In this document: positions 34,609-45,086 of the stretch, in pieces | Position numbering within the stretch: the first letter of the stretch is position 1 | How the letters are laid out: the number at the start of each line of letters is the position of its first letter | Program-made: the position numbers and the translations under genes | Origin: Cryptomeria japonica | Lineage: Eukaryota; Streptophyta; Pinopsida; Cupressales; Cupressaceae | Reading direction: 5' to 3' | Assembly (NCBI RefSeq): GCF_030272615.1 | Contig: NC_081410.1 | Coordinates: 145,974,349-146,038,348, forward strand | Length of the DNA stretch: 64,000 nucleotides | Notes under the pieces: model-generated | The model's database searches: none | What the model was told of the DNA's origin: nothing | Seen by the model: the letters and a program-made list of their open reading frames with translations, nothing else

Positions 34609-34741
34609 AGGCAAGCAGATGTCATATGGCAGTACGAACCGAACGTGCTCAATATGCGGTGTTTCAATCGATGTAGACTCAGCTACACAGATATAAAGAG
34701 CATTGTTGAACCTTTTTCTAAATGTAGATGTCATCTTTGAT
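34609..34741 (-). pseudogene. Well-formed internal exon, unidentified
   Basis: Minus-strand exon of 133 nt. It has a strong acceptor (TTATTTTTTCAG at 34742-34753) and donor (CCT|GTAAGC, after 34609). One frame is open throughout: SKMTSTFRKRFNNALYICV..., ending in YDICLP. The open frame bounded by good splice sites is the evidence. The protein is not recognised. It lies on the same strand as the exons at 18756-19200 and 8750-17102 and could belong to the same interrupted gene, which cannot be proven here. Confidence 0.4.
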
Positions 34742-34769
34742 CTGAAAAAATAACAAAGATCCAATTGAT

Positions 34770-36240
34770 ATCAAAAGGCACTATCAATAACACTATGCAT
34801 TCAAGACGAAGGTCACAACGAAGACACGATTGATTATTCACACATTGCAATATGAGGCCCACGGGTGGTTGTGTTATATATAACCAAGCTAGCGGTTAGC
34901 CATAAACTATTCATGATATTTATCTCGAGATCATTAGTACTAATTAGGAATTATTTTATTGCACTTGCAACGAATTGTGGATTATGATCCACTGAGCATC
35001 TTGTCAAAAAGGGTGGTTGTCGTGACCTCGTCCAGATTATAATATGAACACTAGACTTTGTTAACAATTGATAAAGATGCATACAAAACATGGATAATGA
35101 TTCCATTACAATATACTCTGCAACGATTAAGTTGGTCACTCTATGTGGTAAAAGACAAAGGCAACAATCATCATTAATGAACTCTTTGATGATAATTGAT
35201 GTGTATAAAGAGAAACAGTACATTATTGGAAAGACTTTTCTCTTTTATAAGAAGTATCTATTCTAAAGGTTTTGTCTCTTAGTTGATATGGAGATATTAT
35301 TAATAGCTTGGGCTAAAGTTCTCAAAGGAAAAAAATAGAAGATAGCAAGGATAGACACATGAGGAGCTATTGATGCCAACCACAAATAGCTCCATCACTA
35401 CAAATGGATTATGATATCAGTCATCTAAAACAACACCCCAAATATCATTTGAAATCGGTATTAGACTGTCAAAAATACATGTTTCTCAAATATCAAGAAC
35501 AACGATAATGTAGATATACACATACAGTCAAATCAATGTAAACTCTCTTATTGAGATCAATATAATATATACTGATCAGCAGTTGCATTGTACACATCAT
35601 CTGCACGAATCAAGATATAAGGTTCATATAATTGACATTGCTTTGAAGAGGGCAATTTCCATAAATAAAATTTCTACGACATTCAAATCAGAGAATTATA
35701 TCTTATTCTCTAAAATAGAACATCTACAAGATAGACTGTAAGGCAACAGACAATTGCATTCATCATTTTCTTCAATACCTAAATCATTAAACTAAGGACA
35801 TTAATATTACATGATAAAGAACATATTTTTATACAAAAATTTATATCAAATAAAAGAATAATAGGCATCAATATATATAAAAAACAAGCCTCTTATAAGA
35901 AATTAGACAATCCCTAAGCATTATTAATATGGCGACATTACAGTGCAAGAAATATTAAAGCAGGGAGAGGGAGCAAAAACCTGGAAATTTCTGGACGTTG
36001 TGGGGGACTGCTCAATCATCCTTGGAAATCATCAACCTACATGGATAAGTAGTGTTAGTGATAGTCTACATTGGTAATTAAATGCATTTCAAAACACATT
36101 GAATGAACCTACACATTCAGATATGAAAATGCATTTTAACACTCAATAGAAACTAACACTAAGTAATATATACCACCTAAATTATATGTGTCAATTTTCC
36201 ATAGTGTCAGAGTTGCGACGAAGAAGGCATACAAATGTGT
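34770..36240. other. AT-rich gene-free stretch
   Basis: No coding frame, LTR end or repeat unit was identified. Confidence 0.45.
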
Positions 36241-36254
36241 TTGGTATAAGTAAG

Positions 36255-36345
36255 CACTTAAAACATAATTCAATTCTAATGTGTCCTGATAAGCTTGCAG
36301 TGAAAAGACAAACATAATTAGTCTATGAAGAATGAATACAACAAA
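36255..36345 (-). repeat. Inverted repeat arm (pair 38148-38240)
   Basis: About 90 bp that is the reverse complement, ~95 percent by eye, of 38148-38240 (shared word GACACATTAGAATT-AATTATGTTTTAAGTG). The pair brackets 1.8 kb containing the large hairpin and microsatellites. Confidence 0.75.
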
Positions 36346-36643
36346 ATAAAAAACCTACACACAAAAATAACAAAACTTAAATTGTCTACATGCAAGCCAT
36401 CTTGCAATTATTAAAAAGACTATAGATTTTATTTTCATGTCACCAAGATTTAACAAAATAAAAAAATTAACTCTAACTTCTTTTGAAACCCACTTACGTA
36501 CAGAGAAATAATAGCACGTAAACACTAACGCATGAGGAAGAAAGGAAAAATTTCAGGCTTTCTTGTATACCTACTTGAATATGGATTGGCAAATTCTCTT
36601 TCTGCCCTCACCCACGTCCCCTTCTGGCCTTCGATCCCTTTCC

Positions 36644-36865
36644 CTAGTAGTAGTATGCAGCTATTCGACTTTGAATGGATCTAAAAAAACCCCAATTTTT
36701 GAATAGATGAAGGATGCAAATCTCTTGCACATATGGATACCTATCTTGCTTCAGACTCTCAGCCACATGCGCTTCTAGCTTGTTAAGGCTTGTTAACAAT
36801 TTCTTCAATTCCAAGATAGGTAGGTTATTAACTGCTATCTTGAGCTCCAAGTTTCCACATGACAT
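36644..36865 (-). other. Open frame with amphipathic helix, possible exon
   Basis: A 73-codon minus-strand frame. Its central part (ELKKLLTSLNKLEAHVAE...) has a heptad-like pattern, unlike the surrounding AT-rich noise. No convincing start or splice site was fixed and no family was recognised. Confidence 0.25.
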
Positions 36866-37360
36866 GAATTCGTGCTATGGGACACAACTTGTCAGGTTGT
36901 ACTAGTACATCAAGTTATTGACTTCTTGGAAAATCACAATTGTACCTTTTGCAATAAAAGGTGTAAAATGTGTGACTATCTTTCGTGTTATGTGTATTAT
37001 ATCCAAACATACTATTTTTTTCGAGCCTGAATAGATGCGGTCCTTTCCTGCCTAACAACAAATTATTCTCTCCTAACAACGAATTCTCGCCTTGGTTCTA
37101 CAGTCAACGTGGACCACTAGCAGTTTGGGTAGTTGTCGGCAGATTCTGAATGCGTTTTATGTGCACTTTCATCTCTGACAACATGACATGTTGTGGACAT
37201 CATCGACATGTCCACATCATCATAGCCCCCGTCTATGCTATGCCCATGTCATCACAACCTGTGTGTGGGACCACCTGCAAGTGGGCATGGGTATGCATGT
37301 ATGGCCATATCAAAACATGCATGTCATTGGTACGACACTAGTGTTTTAGAGCCAAAATAG

Positions 37361-37838
37361 TTGCATATACAGGTAGTCCTTTGCCCCTGCAATCATGGAA
37401 GTTTGTGCATTGACAACCTATGCACATTGAGCTTCACCAGATCCCAAATTTTATAGACCCCTCAATAGGAACATTCACCAAATTGAAAATAATAGTGCAA
37501 CCTTCCATTGACATGTTGTCTTCTATGCACAAACACTTATATGCATATAGATACACACACATAAAAACATATATATGTTTGTGTGTGTGTGTGTGTATCT
37601 ATATGCATATAAGTGTGGGCATATAGAATGTGATTGTTTGTGCCTATTCTCTATCTGCAACAAGGCTCCATTTATAGAACACAACATGTCAATGGTAGGT
37701 TGACCTATTTTTGTCTCTTTGGTGAATGTTCCTATTGAGGGGTTTGTAAACTATGGGATCTGGTGAAGTTGAATGTGCATAGATTGTCAATGCACAAGCT
37801 TCCATTATTGTAGGGGAAAAGGACTGCCTGTACTGCAA
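37361..37838. repeat. Large foldback hairpin, ~480 bp
   Basis: The left arm from 37361 (GTAGTCCTTTGCCCCTGCAAT) is mirrored by the right arm ending at 37838. Matching blocks include ATGGAAG-TTGTGCATTGACAA, TTCACCAGATCCCA and CCCCTCAATAGGAACATTCA, down to the centre at ~37574 (AAACATATATATGTTT). Near the centre, CTTATATGCATATAGATACAC is matched exactly on the other side. The right arm is ~50 bp longer. Confidence 0.8.
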
Positions 37839-37943
37839 GTGGGAAAGAAAAATGCAAGATGGCCTGCATACATACAGTTTCAGTTTTGTTATTTTTGTGT
37901 ATAGGTTTTTTTTTGTATTCATTCTTCATAGACTAATAATGTT

Positions 37944-37944
<1 letters not shown>

Positions 37945-37996
<52 letters not shown>
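37945..37996. repeat. Microsatellite (CA)26
   Basis: Uninterrupted CA array, followed by a degenerate CA/TA/CATACA region up to ~38142. All the His/Thr/Val/Cys-repeat frames here are artefacts of the repeat. Confidence 0.95.
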
Positions 37997-38001
<5 letters not shown>

Positions 38002-38147
38002 GTATACACATACACGTGCACGTGCACATACACATACACATACACATACACATGCACATACACATGCACATACATACACACACACACATATATATACATA
38101 TATATACACACATATGTGTATGTATGTGTGTGTGTGTGTGTGTATTT

Positions 38148-38240
38148 TGTTGTATTCATTCTTCATATACTAATAATGTTTGTCTTTTCACTGCAAGCTT
38201 ATTAAGACACATTAGAATTAAATTATGTTTTAAGTGCAAA
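38148..38240 (+). repeat. Inverted repeat arm (pair 36255-36345)
   Basis: Reverse-complement partner of 36255-36345. Its first ~35 bp (TTGTATTCATTCTTCATA) also recur directly at 37912-37945. Confidence 0.75.
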
Positions 38241-38407
38241 CGTGTGTATGTGACTAGATCTCTCCACTATAACTCTTCATTGTTGAGGATGTGCATTTCT
38301 TGTGGCGGAAGTATTGTTTTATCTTCACAATAGCCACAAGCAATTCACATCCTCAACAATGAAGAGTTGCAGTGGAGAGATATAGTCACATGCACACGTT
38401 TGCACTA
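38233..38407. repeat. Perfect-looking hairpin, 74-bp arms
   Basis: Arms 38233-38306 and 38333-38407 are reverse complements with about seven mismatches and a ~26-base loop. The fold is of the size of a MITE or a young miRNA-type precursor. Confidence 0.8.
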
Positions 38408-38409
38408 AC

Positions 38410-40500
38410 TTCTCTTTCATGATATGCAAGTCTATTTAGCTCATTCTGTAGTTGTTATATATTGTTCAACCCAACTATTGCAAGGAGGTATATATTTGCA
38501 CTTAACATCCCACAATACCTCATTTATTTATTTATTTTAACTTTAAACCCATCATTTCATTCTTTTACTATTAACACGATAGTTTCTACTTCACATATTA
38601 TATCTCTCATTTAACTTTAGAAATGCTATGATTCCCTACAACTTATTTATTATCCATTTCTTTCATTTACATTGAAAATAAGTAAAGAAGCTTTAAACTA
38701 AAATGATTGACTTACATGGCCAAAATTTCAGCACAAGGATACTCATCAGGGTCATTACATTCAAAGTGTTTGTTTAGAGATGAATTGATTTGCATACTGT
38801 AGGAATGACATTTATTTCCAATGCCTCGGTGAGGTGATTAGGATAAAGGATGATTCGCGTTGCATTTGGATTTTTGTTGGGTCACATAGATGTCAATAAC
38901 AAAAAGCAAATAAAATAAATCAACAGAGGTTCACTACACACACCACAACAGCAAAAAAACAATGGCAGACAACGTGTATGTCAGTGGCAAGGGCACAAGA
39001 GAAGGTTGCATCCACAATAGACATGGATACTAAGTAGGTTGTTTCATTTTTGTCTCAAACTTTACCATTTACTAAGCAAGTTGTTAACATGAGAGTTACT
39101 TGCATGTAGGGACAAGAGATTGTGTTGCATAACAGGAGAGTTACTTGCGTGTAGGGATGACAATTATTTTCACATTTATATGTATATATGTGTGTTTATA
39201 TGTGTGTGTGTGTGTGCATGATATATATAAATAGAGAATGGCAGACAACTATTCTGGGACACATAATTGGTTGGGACGAAGCTATTCTGGCTCCAAAATA
39301 GTAATCCCATATTGACGACATGCATGGAAAACATGGGAATACATTCCTGGTTATAGCTACTCAGGCTTCAACTAATTATGCAACATAATTGGTTATGCCA
39401 GATTTAATTATCTATGTATAAATGTATGTTTATGTGTGTGTGTGTGAATGATATATAGAGAAAGAATGACAAACACACACACACGTATACACACAGACAT
39501 GCATAATTCGTTGACTACATAAACAAACCACTTAAAAACATGAGGCATTGCAACAATTGAAAAGATAAAGAAAACAAGCAACCCATGGTATTTTCTAACA
39601 AAACACATATTGGCCCCTAGCATGCAACCTTTGAACAAATAAAACAACAAAATTGTGTTTCATTGGCCCAAGAAAATAGTTGACGCTTTCATACCATTTC
39701 AATTTTTACATACAGAAAATGAAAAAAATTAGCATTTCATCTTTCACAGCTCTGATCACTATGGAAAACTGGCACATATAATATTAGACAAATATGCATA
39801 CCTTTATACTCTTCTTCATCGAGCCAACACACAAACAGCGAAGCTTGATTTCCTAACATCACCACTTGAATGTTGCAAATGAAAAATAAATTTCACACTC
39901 AAAACAATGAATGTTAGACAACAAAAAAAAATTGTGTTATGCATTAGGGTTTCAAATTTCCACTGTCGTGAAACCCTCGAAACAAATCTTAGTCCTCTTA
40001 ACACCTCACACCCACCTCTACGCTACAATCTCTCCTCCCTGGACATACAAAAGACACATGTTAACAACAGATAACATGTTAGCAGGAGATAAAATCTCTC
40101 ATTATGCCTGTCGCTTTGACATCACCTTCACAACCACAAACCCTATGTCCAATTTTCACACCAGAGGATACAATGGACACACACAAAACAACAGACATGG
40201 ATCACAAAAATCCCAATGATTTTTTTTTTTAAATATACATAATGAGATTTTTAAAAACATATACATATATCCATGGTCTTACAATGTATAAACCTAGACA
40301 GGATGCACATCTCCCTCGGTTTGTGATTCAACCAGGGACATTCAACCAAAATGATTAAGATTTTCTTGAAATAAATATGCTTTGGCTCTCCTCTCCCTTG
40401 CCCATGCAGCTCATGTACAATAGACGCAAAAAATAAACTGTTAGGTTATTGATTCATTATTTGTTTTGCCCAAAAAAAATTTAAAAAAAATTACGCTTTT
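38410..40500. other. Gene-free stretch with small TG/CA arrays
   Basis: AT-rich, with short TG/CA runs near 39190-39220, 39435 and 39475. A 62-codon minus frame ending at 39816 is not convincing. Nothing else was seen. Confidence 0.45.
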
Positions 40501-40514
40501 TTAACATGTGTAGT

Positions 40515-42640
40515 GTGTGAGGCCCTACCCCGACCCATCCTAGCATTTCAGTGATTTTCATGTTGGAACTATTATGGATGCTTTATTTTTATGCATTATG
40601 GATATAGAAATTTATATGATCCCAGGTTGGGATAACATTGATATATTGATGCTTCATTTCTATGCATTATGGATATAGAATTTATATGATTCTAGGATAG
40701 GATAACATTGAGATGGTGTATGTCATTTATTTGATTTGCAGGACTTTATTATGATGCTAGAAAAGTGATTGCATATCTTACGAATGGATTAAATTTATGA
40801 GGATTATGATAAATTGCTTATGTGGATTGCTTTGATATATGGTAAATTGATTTGTATGATGTCAATTTTATGCAGAGTGATTGATTTGTATTCTTATTTA
40901 TGTGTTTAATATTATATGAGGCTATTTGGGAATTACTAATGTGTAATTGAGATGCGCAGGAAAATTATCCATGTGACCATGGAAACATTATGGAGAACCA
41001 AGCCTAGACCTATGTACGTTCATAAAACCAGGGGTTGTCTATTTGGAGAGACAACACCTCGTATGTATCGTATTTTATTCGCAAACGTAAATGTTTGCAT
41101 GTGTGTTAAATAGTATTTATTTATTTGTGTAAATCCTACAAGAGACAATTGCCATGTGTGCATTGTGATGTGGAGTTCTTTTGTAGTGTCACTTGGCACA
41201 TATGTTGTATGTTGTGTTGGCATTGTCATGTCACCTTTTGAGAGATTTATTTTTTTACCAATGTTATATTTCCAAATTATCCTTGAAGGTTCCAAGAAAT
41301 CTAGGATAGTGAGCCATTAGGAGGGTCAACTCAGAGTTGACCCGTAGGTAAACTTTGGGTGGACTTTCAAAGGGTTAAACCAACTCCTAGAGTCAGTTTT
41401 GGAGCATTTTTAGTGGGCCCTATGGGGTACCTATGGATGAGGGCCAAATTTGGCCATGTGTCCATTCCCTAGGGCTTGTTTAACCTTCCCAAAAAGTGGA
41501 TTTCCCAAGATGGCCGAATTTCATCTTTAGGAGTGTCATCCTTGGTTAGATAACCTTCTTGGTATGTGTCATTCCTCTTCCCCATTCCATTCCTCTTCTT
41601 GAGGTGCCTTGGTTAGGGAGTGTGTAAGACCTAGGGAAGACCAACCAATAGGAGCTCTCACTCTATCCAAGAGGTTGGAAGGAGTGAGAGAAGCCTTCTT
41701 AGGCAAGGGACTGAGACTTAGGAAGTTAATCACCCACTCTCCATCTTTGGAGATGAGATCTTGCAGTTTTTGAAACAAGTTTAGAATATAATTTTTGGCT
41801 AAGTGTGGAGGAAAAGAAGTGTGGAATTGGGATGCTCTTCTCCAAGCTATCCCTAGTAAAGCTTTGGTAGATTCAAGGTTGGTTCATTTTCTTTCTTTTC
41901 ATGTTGAAAATTTGTTTTTAAAAGATTGCTTGAATGTAGATGCTTCCTTCCCTTGTATTTTATTTTGTGAAAATATTTATGTGATTCTTCTCCCATTTTT
42001 GTTATGCATTTTCTTGTGTTTTGGGAGTATCCAAGGCCATCTTACCCTTGAGAGGGTAGAATGGTCTTGGGGGTGGAAGGTTGTTTGACAACCTTAGAGT
42101 GAGAGGCTCTCTTCAAGAGAGTGATCTCAAGGGTTTGTTTATGTGACCCTTGCTGCATAGTTTTGTTTATGCATTTGGGGGTCATAAGGGGAGATATATG
42201 GCATGTATACCTTGGGGGTCATAAGGATGTTGGGTCAACATGGATTTTGTGATTTGTTCTTGGTTGCCATGAGATGGCTTGTGATCTACTATCTTGCAGT
42301 TCTCCTCAAGGTACTTGGTCCACTTCCACCCATGTAAAAATCACATTATGTGATGAAGTTCAACCTTGGGATGGGAATGTGTTTGTTTTGAGTTTTTCCT
42401 TGCTTGTTGTGTTTGCTTGAGTGTAACCCATCTAGGTCTTGGTTCTCCAAGCTCGAGGGTGGCTTCTAGTAAGCCTAGGTTGGGAGGTGAGCCCTCCATG
42501 GTCACAACCTTAAGATTTTGTATTGCAAGTTGCTTTGGGAATGGATTGAAGGAAAGCTAAGAGTTGCTGCAATATTATTTATTTGAGTTGTAAAAAAAGA
42601 AAAAATAAAAAAATGTATTTATTTATTTAAGTCCTCATTT
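40515..42640 (+). mobile_element. Possible Gypsy-type LTR remnant
   Basis: Begins near TGTGAGGCCCTACCCCG, a sequence style common at LTR starts. It has LTR-like GC-richer text with repeated 'CTTGG/ATGG' words at 41300-42560, and no coding domain. No second LTR, PBS, PPT or TSD could be found, so this is a style-based guess. Confidence 0.3.
40575..40718. repeat. Tandem duplication, 2 x ~75 bp
   Basis: ATTATGGATATAGAA-TTATATGAT plus flanking text occurs twice in tandem, with about ten differences. Confidence 0.8.
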
Positions 42641-42911
42641 ATTAGGAATGAGAGACTAGTTGGGTATTTCACACATTTGTAAAAGTTGACAAATTGTATT
42701 CAAAATATTCTTATAAGAAATGCATTTTTTTTTTAAAGTTGTGTAGCGTCCTAAAATTGTGACACTTGCAATTTCGACTGCATTTGGGTCTTCACAATGG
42801 CGGCGCAATGTTGAACCTGAATGGAGACCTTGAAACCTGTTTACAACACCAAAAACTGCATCTTTCTGCACCTTGGCCTGATCCTCCTTGCACCCTGTTG
42901 TCCCGAGAGGT

Positions 42912-43046
42912 GGGACCATGGCGCCCAGCACCCTGGTCCTTCAAGACCAGGGCACCCAGTGCCAGCGCCCTGGTCCCTCAGGACCATGGCGCCTAGCGCC
43001 TTGGTCCTCCAGGACCATGGCGCCCAGCGCCCTGGTCCCTGGCCCT
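42912..43046. repeat. Palindromic minisatellite in 5' LTR
   Basis: Four imperfect ~33-bp units around GGACCATGGCGCC...GCGCCCTGGTCC. Each can fold on itself (GGACCATGGCGC against GCGCCTTGGTCC). The 3' LTR keeps only one unit (49427-49461). Confidence 0.85.
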
Positions 43047-43161
43047 ATTTTGGGCCCGGTCTCTTGTTGGGCATCGGGTCTTCAAGTTTGCAATTCGGGA
43101 AATAATGTCCCTAGGTCGGCCTAAGGTCAGAAAAATCAATCTCCTAACCCTAATTGATAAG

Positions 43162-43169
43162 TATATAAA
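43162..43169 (+). promoter_or_regulatory. TATA box of Gypsy LTR
   Basis: TATATAAA in a GC-richer context. The same box is kept in the 3' LTR at 49579-49586. Confidence 0.55.
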
Positions 43170-44023
43170 CCACATTTTCTCTCCCAGAAAAGAGGAGGAG
43201 GACATATGTGTGCAAAAGGCGGAAGCGATATTCAAACATTCAAGCATTCAAGCATTCCTTCAAGCAATTGAGCATTCTAGGTCTCCATTCAAGGCTAGGT
43301 GTTGCATTCAAGACAAGGATTCAACCATTGAAGAGGAGATCACTTACAACATACAACATACAACATCATTACACCTTCGCATGTAAGAATACAAACATTC
43401 TTACAACAAGGTATCAGTACTTGTTTACATTACAAACATTTACATTTATAGCATTCTCATTTCTTGGTTAATTCCAAAACCGGGGTTTGACCTGAAGGCA
43501 AACCCCTCATCCCTAACCCCCCAATCGTCCTCTCTTTTCTATGTGTAGGTTGCAGGTACGCGGCTGTAATTGAAGATCTGGAATCCTTGTGCAGAGACGA
43601 ACCGATCCCCCTTCATTTCGCGGATTTTTCGGAGGACCGTGTGCACTCCGAGCGCCATCGTCCTGTCAACTTTCGCTCAAATTTGTAGGACAGCATCGTC
43701 TTGACATTTTACTGCTAATTTTAGGTCCGCAACTTCATCCCATGTTTCTATTTTTGTCTGCAAGCTAATCTTTCTTACTTTCGCATACACTCCTAGTTCA
43801 ATCTTTCTATCTACATTCTTTACAAAGGAGGGTATTCTTGATGTCTCAACCCTTGAAACTCATTTAAAATCTAGTCTTGCATTGCGTGGGATTGGATCTT
43901 GTGGGTTTCAACCCCTCCTTTGAATGTAAAGTCTTTCTCAAGTGAAAATCGTCAACCCTAGTGACCTCCTTTCTCTCTCCTTGGAGTGGGGGGAACACCT
44001 AGGGTTCGATTTTCCGCTTTACA

Positions 44024-44290
44024 AGTTGATATTACAAAAGATGGTTAAATGGATATTAGAGGAATAACAGTTCTACATTTTTAAAATATTTCTAAGTGTT
44101 TTCTGGACTATATTAGGCTGTTGTCATTTATTTATCTTTGTCATTTATTCAAAAAAAAATGCAGAAAGTATAATGGAAATATTATGAAGTAGAAAAGCAG
44201 CATTGTTAGTAAAATAAAAATAATTATTTAGTCCTAGTTATTTATTTATTCCAAATGCAAATAAGTTTAAATAGACTTTAGAAGAATAAC
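44024..44290. repeat. Copy of right-hand genomic flank inside the element
   Basis: 267 bp identical, as far as I can read, to 50448-50714, including the AGTTG target site. It separates the 5' LTR from the leader. Confidence 0.9.
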
Positions 44291-44910
44291 CGTGTGCACC
44301 CCGAGCGCCATTGTCCCCGACATTTTTTTCAAAATTTCGGGAGCTAGATCTTACTGTATTTTCTGCTAGAATCCAGAATCTTGGTTGATTTCATCAATTT
44401 TAACACTTTCAAAATTAAAGTCAAAGTTGGTCTAGTGATTGCTTGGATTAAGGCTTCTAATCATTCAAAAAATGATTGAAGTTGAAATTTTGTGTTAAAA
44501 TTGTATTTCTTACTGTCCTAAATCTGAAAAGTGTGTTGGCATTCGTTCGAAGTTTCAGTGCCTTATTCAAATTTTTGTAGTTTGTGACTTTTGAAATTAA
44601 GTGTTTAATTGCAACAACTTTGATTTCCGCTTCCAAAATTGAATTTTGCATGAAATTGAGTCAACCGTTAAATTTCAAAGCTTGCATTGCCTTTAGTATT
44701 CCCTCTAAAATCATAAAATTCAAAATTTCAGTTTCCCTCTCTTTTTCAAAATTCAAATTTTGCATTTTTTCAACAGTCTTGGTAGGGTTCAATTTTGAGA
44801 TTGCAACTTTAATTTGACCTATCTACAGATCGTAAAATCACTCAATTTTTTCAGATTAGCTTTAAAATCATCATAACTTTCATCCCTGAAAATTTTGAAA
44901 AAAGTTGCAA

Positions 44911-44940
44911 GGACCGTGTGCACTCCGTTCGCCACGGTCC
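44911..44940 (+). promoter_or_regulatory. Leader hairpin, GGACCGTG...CACGGTCC
   Basis: A perfect 8-bp stem with a 14-base loop in the leader, 146 bp before the GAG start. Related but imperfect copies of the box (CCGTGTGCACTCCGAGCGCC) occur at 43634-43663, 44290-44319 and 50058-50087. A packaging or dimerisation role is possible but is only an inference. Confidence 0.5.
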
Positions 44941-45086
44941 CCGACATTTTTTCTGAAATTTTGGGAAATTGTCTTGATTGCATTTAACAACTTAAATCTA
45001 GGAGATTGGCTGATTTTAGTGAAATTTGCTACCTCTAAATTCGAAAATAAATTCAAAATTCAAAATCTTCTCTCTCTCTCTAGTGC

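Larger units (their letters stand above)
42742..44023 (+). repeat. 5' LTR of GAG-only Gypsy element
   Basis: 1,282 bp, roughly 96-97 percent identical by eye to 49258-50447 apart from a ~100-bp minisatellite gain at 42912-43046. TATATAAA box at 43162-43169. Confidence 0.9.

Noticed and set aside
37852-38205. His/Thr/Tyr and Val/Cys repeat frames on both strands
   Set aside because: Translations of the CA/TG microsatellite; no start context, and open in all frames because the repeat has no stops.
40515-42640. Complete LTR retrotransposon
   Set aside because: Only LTR-like style is visible; no partner LTR, PBS, PPT or target duplication was found, so it is kept only as a low-confidence remnant.
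43105-43471. Plus-strand frames in the LTR, repeated at 49522-49914
   Set aside because: They lie in both LTR copies downstream of the TATA box; short, with no known domain, probably chance.
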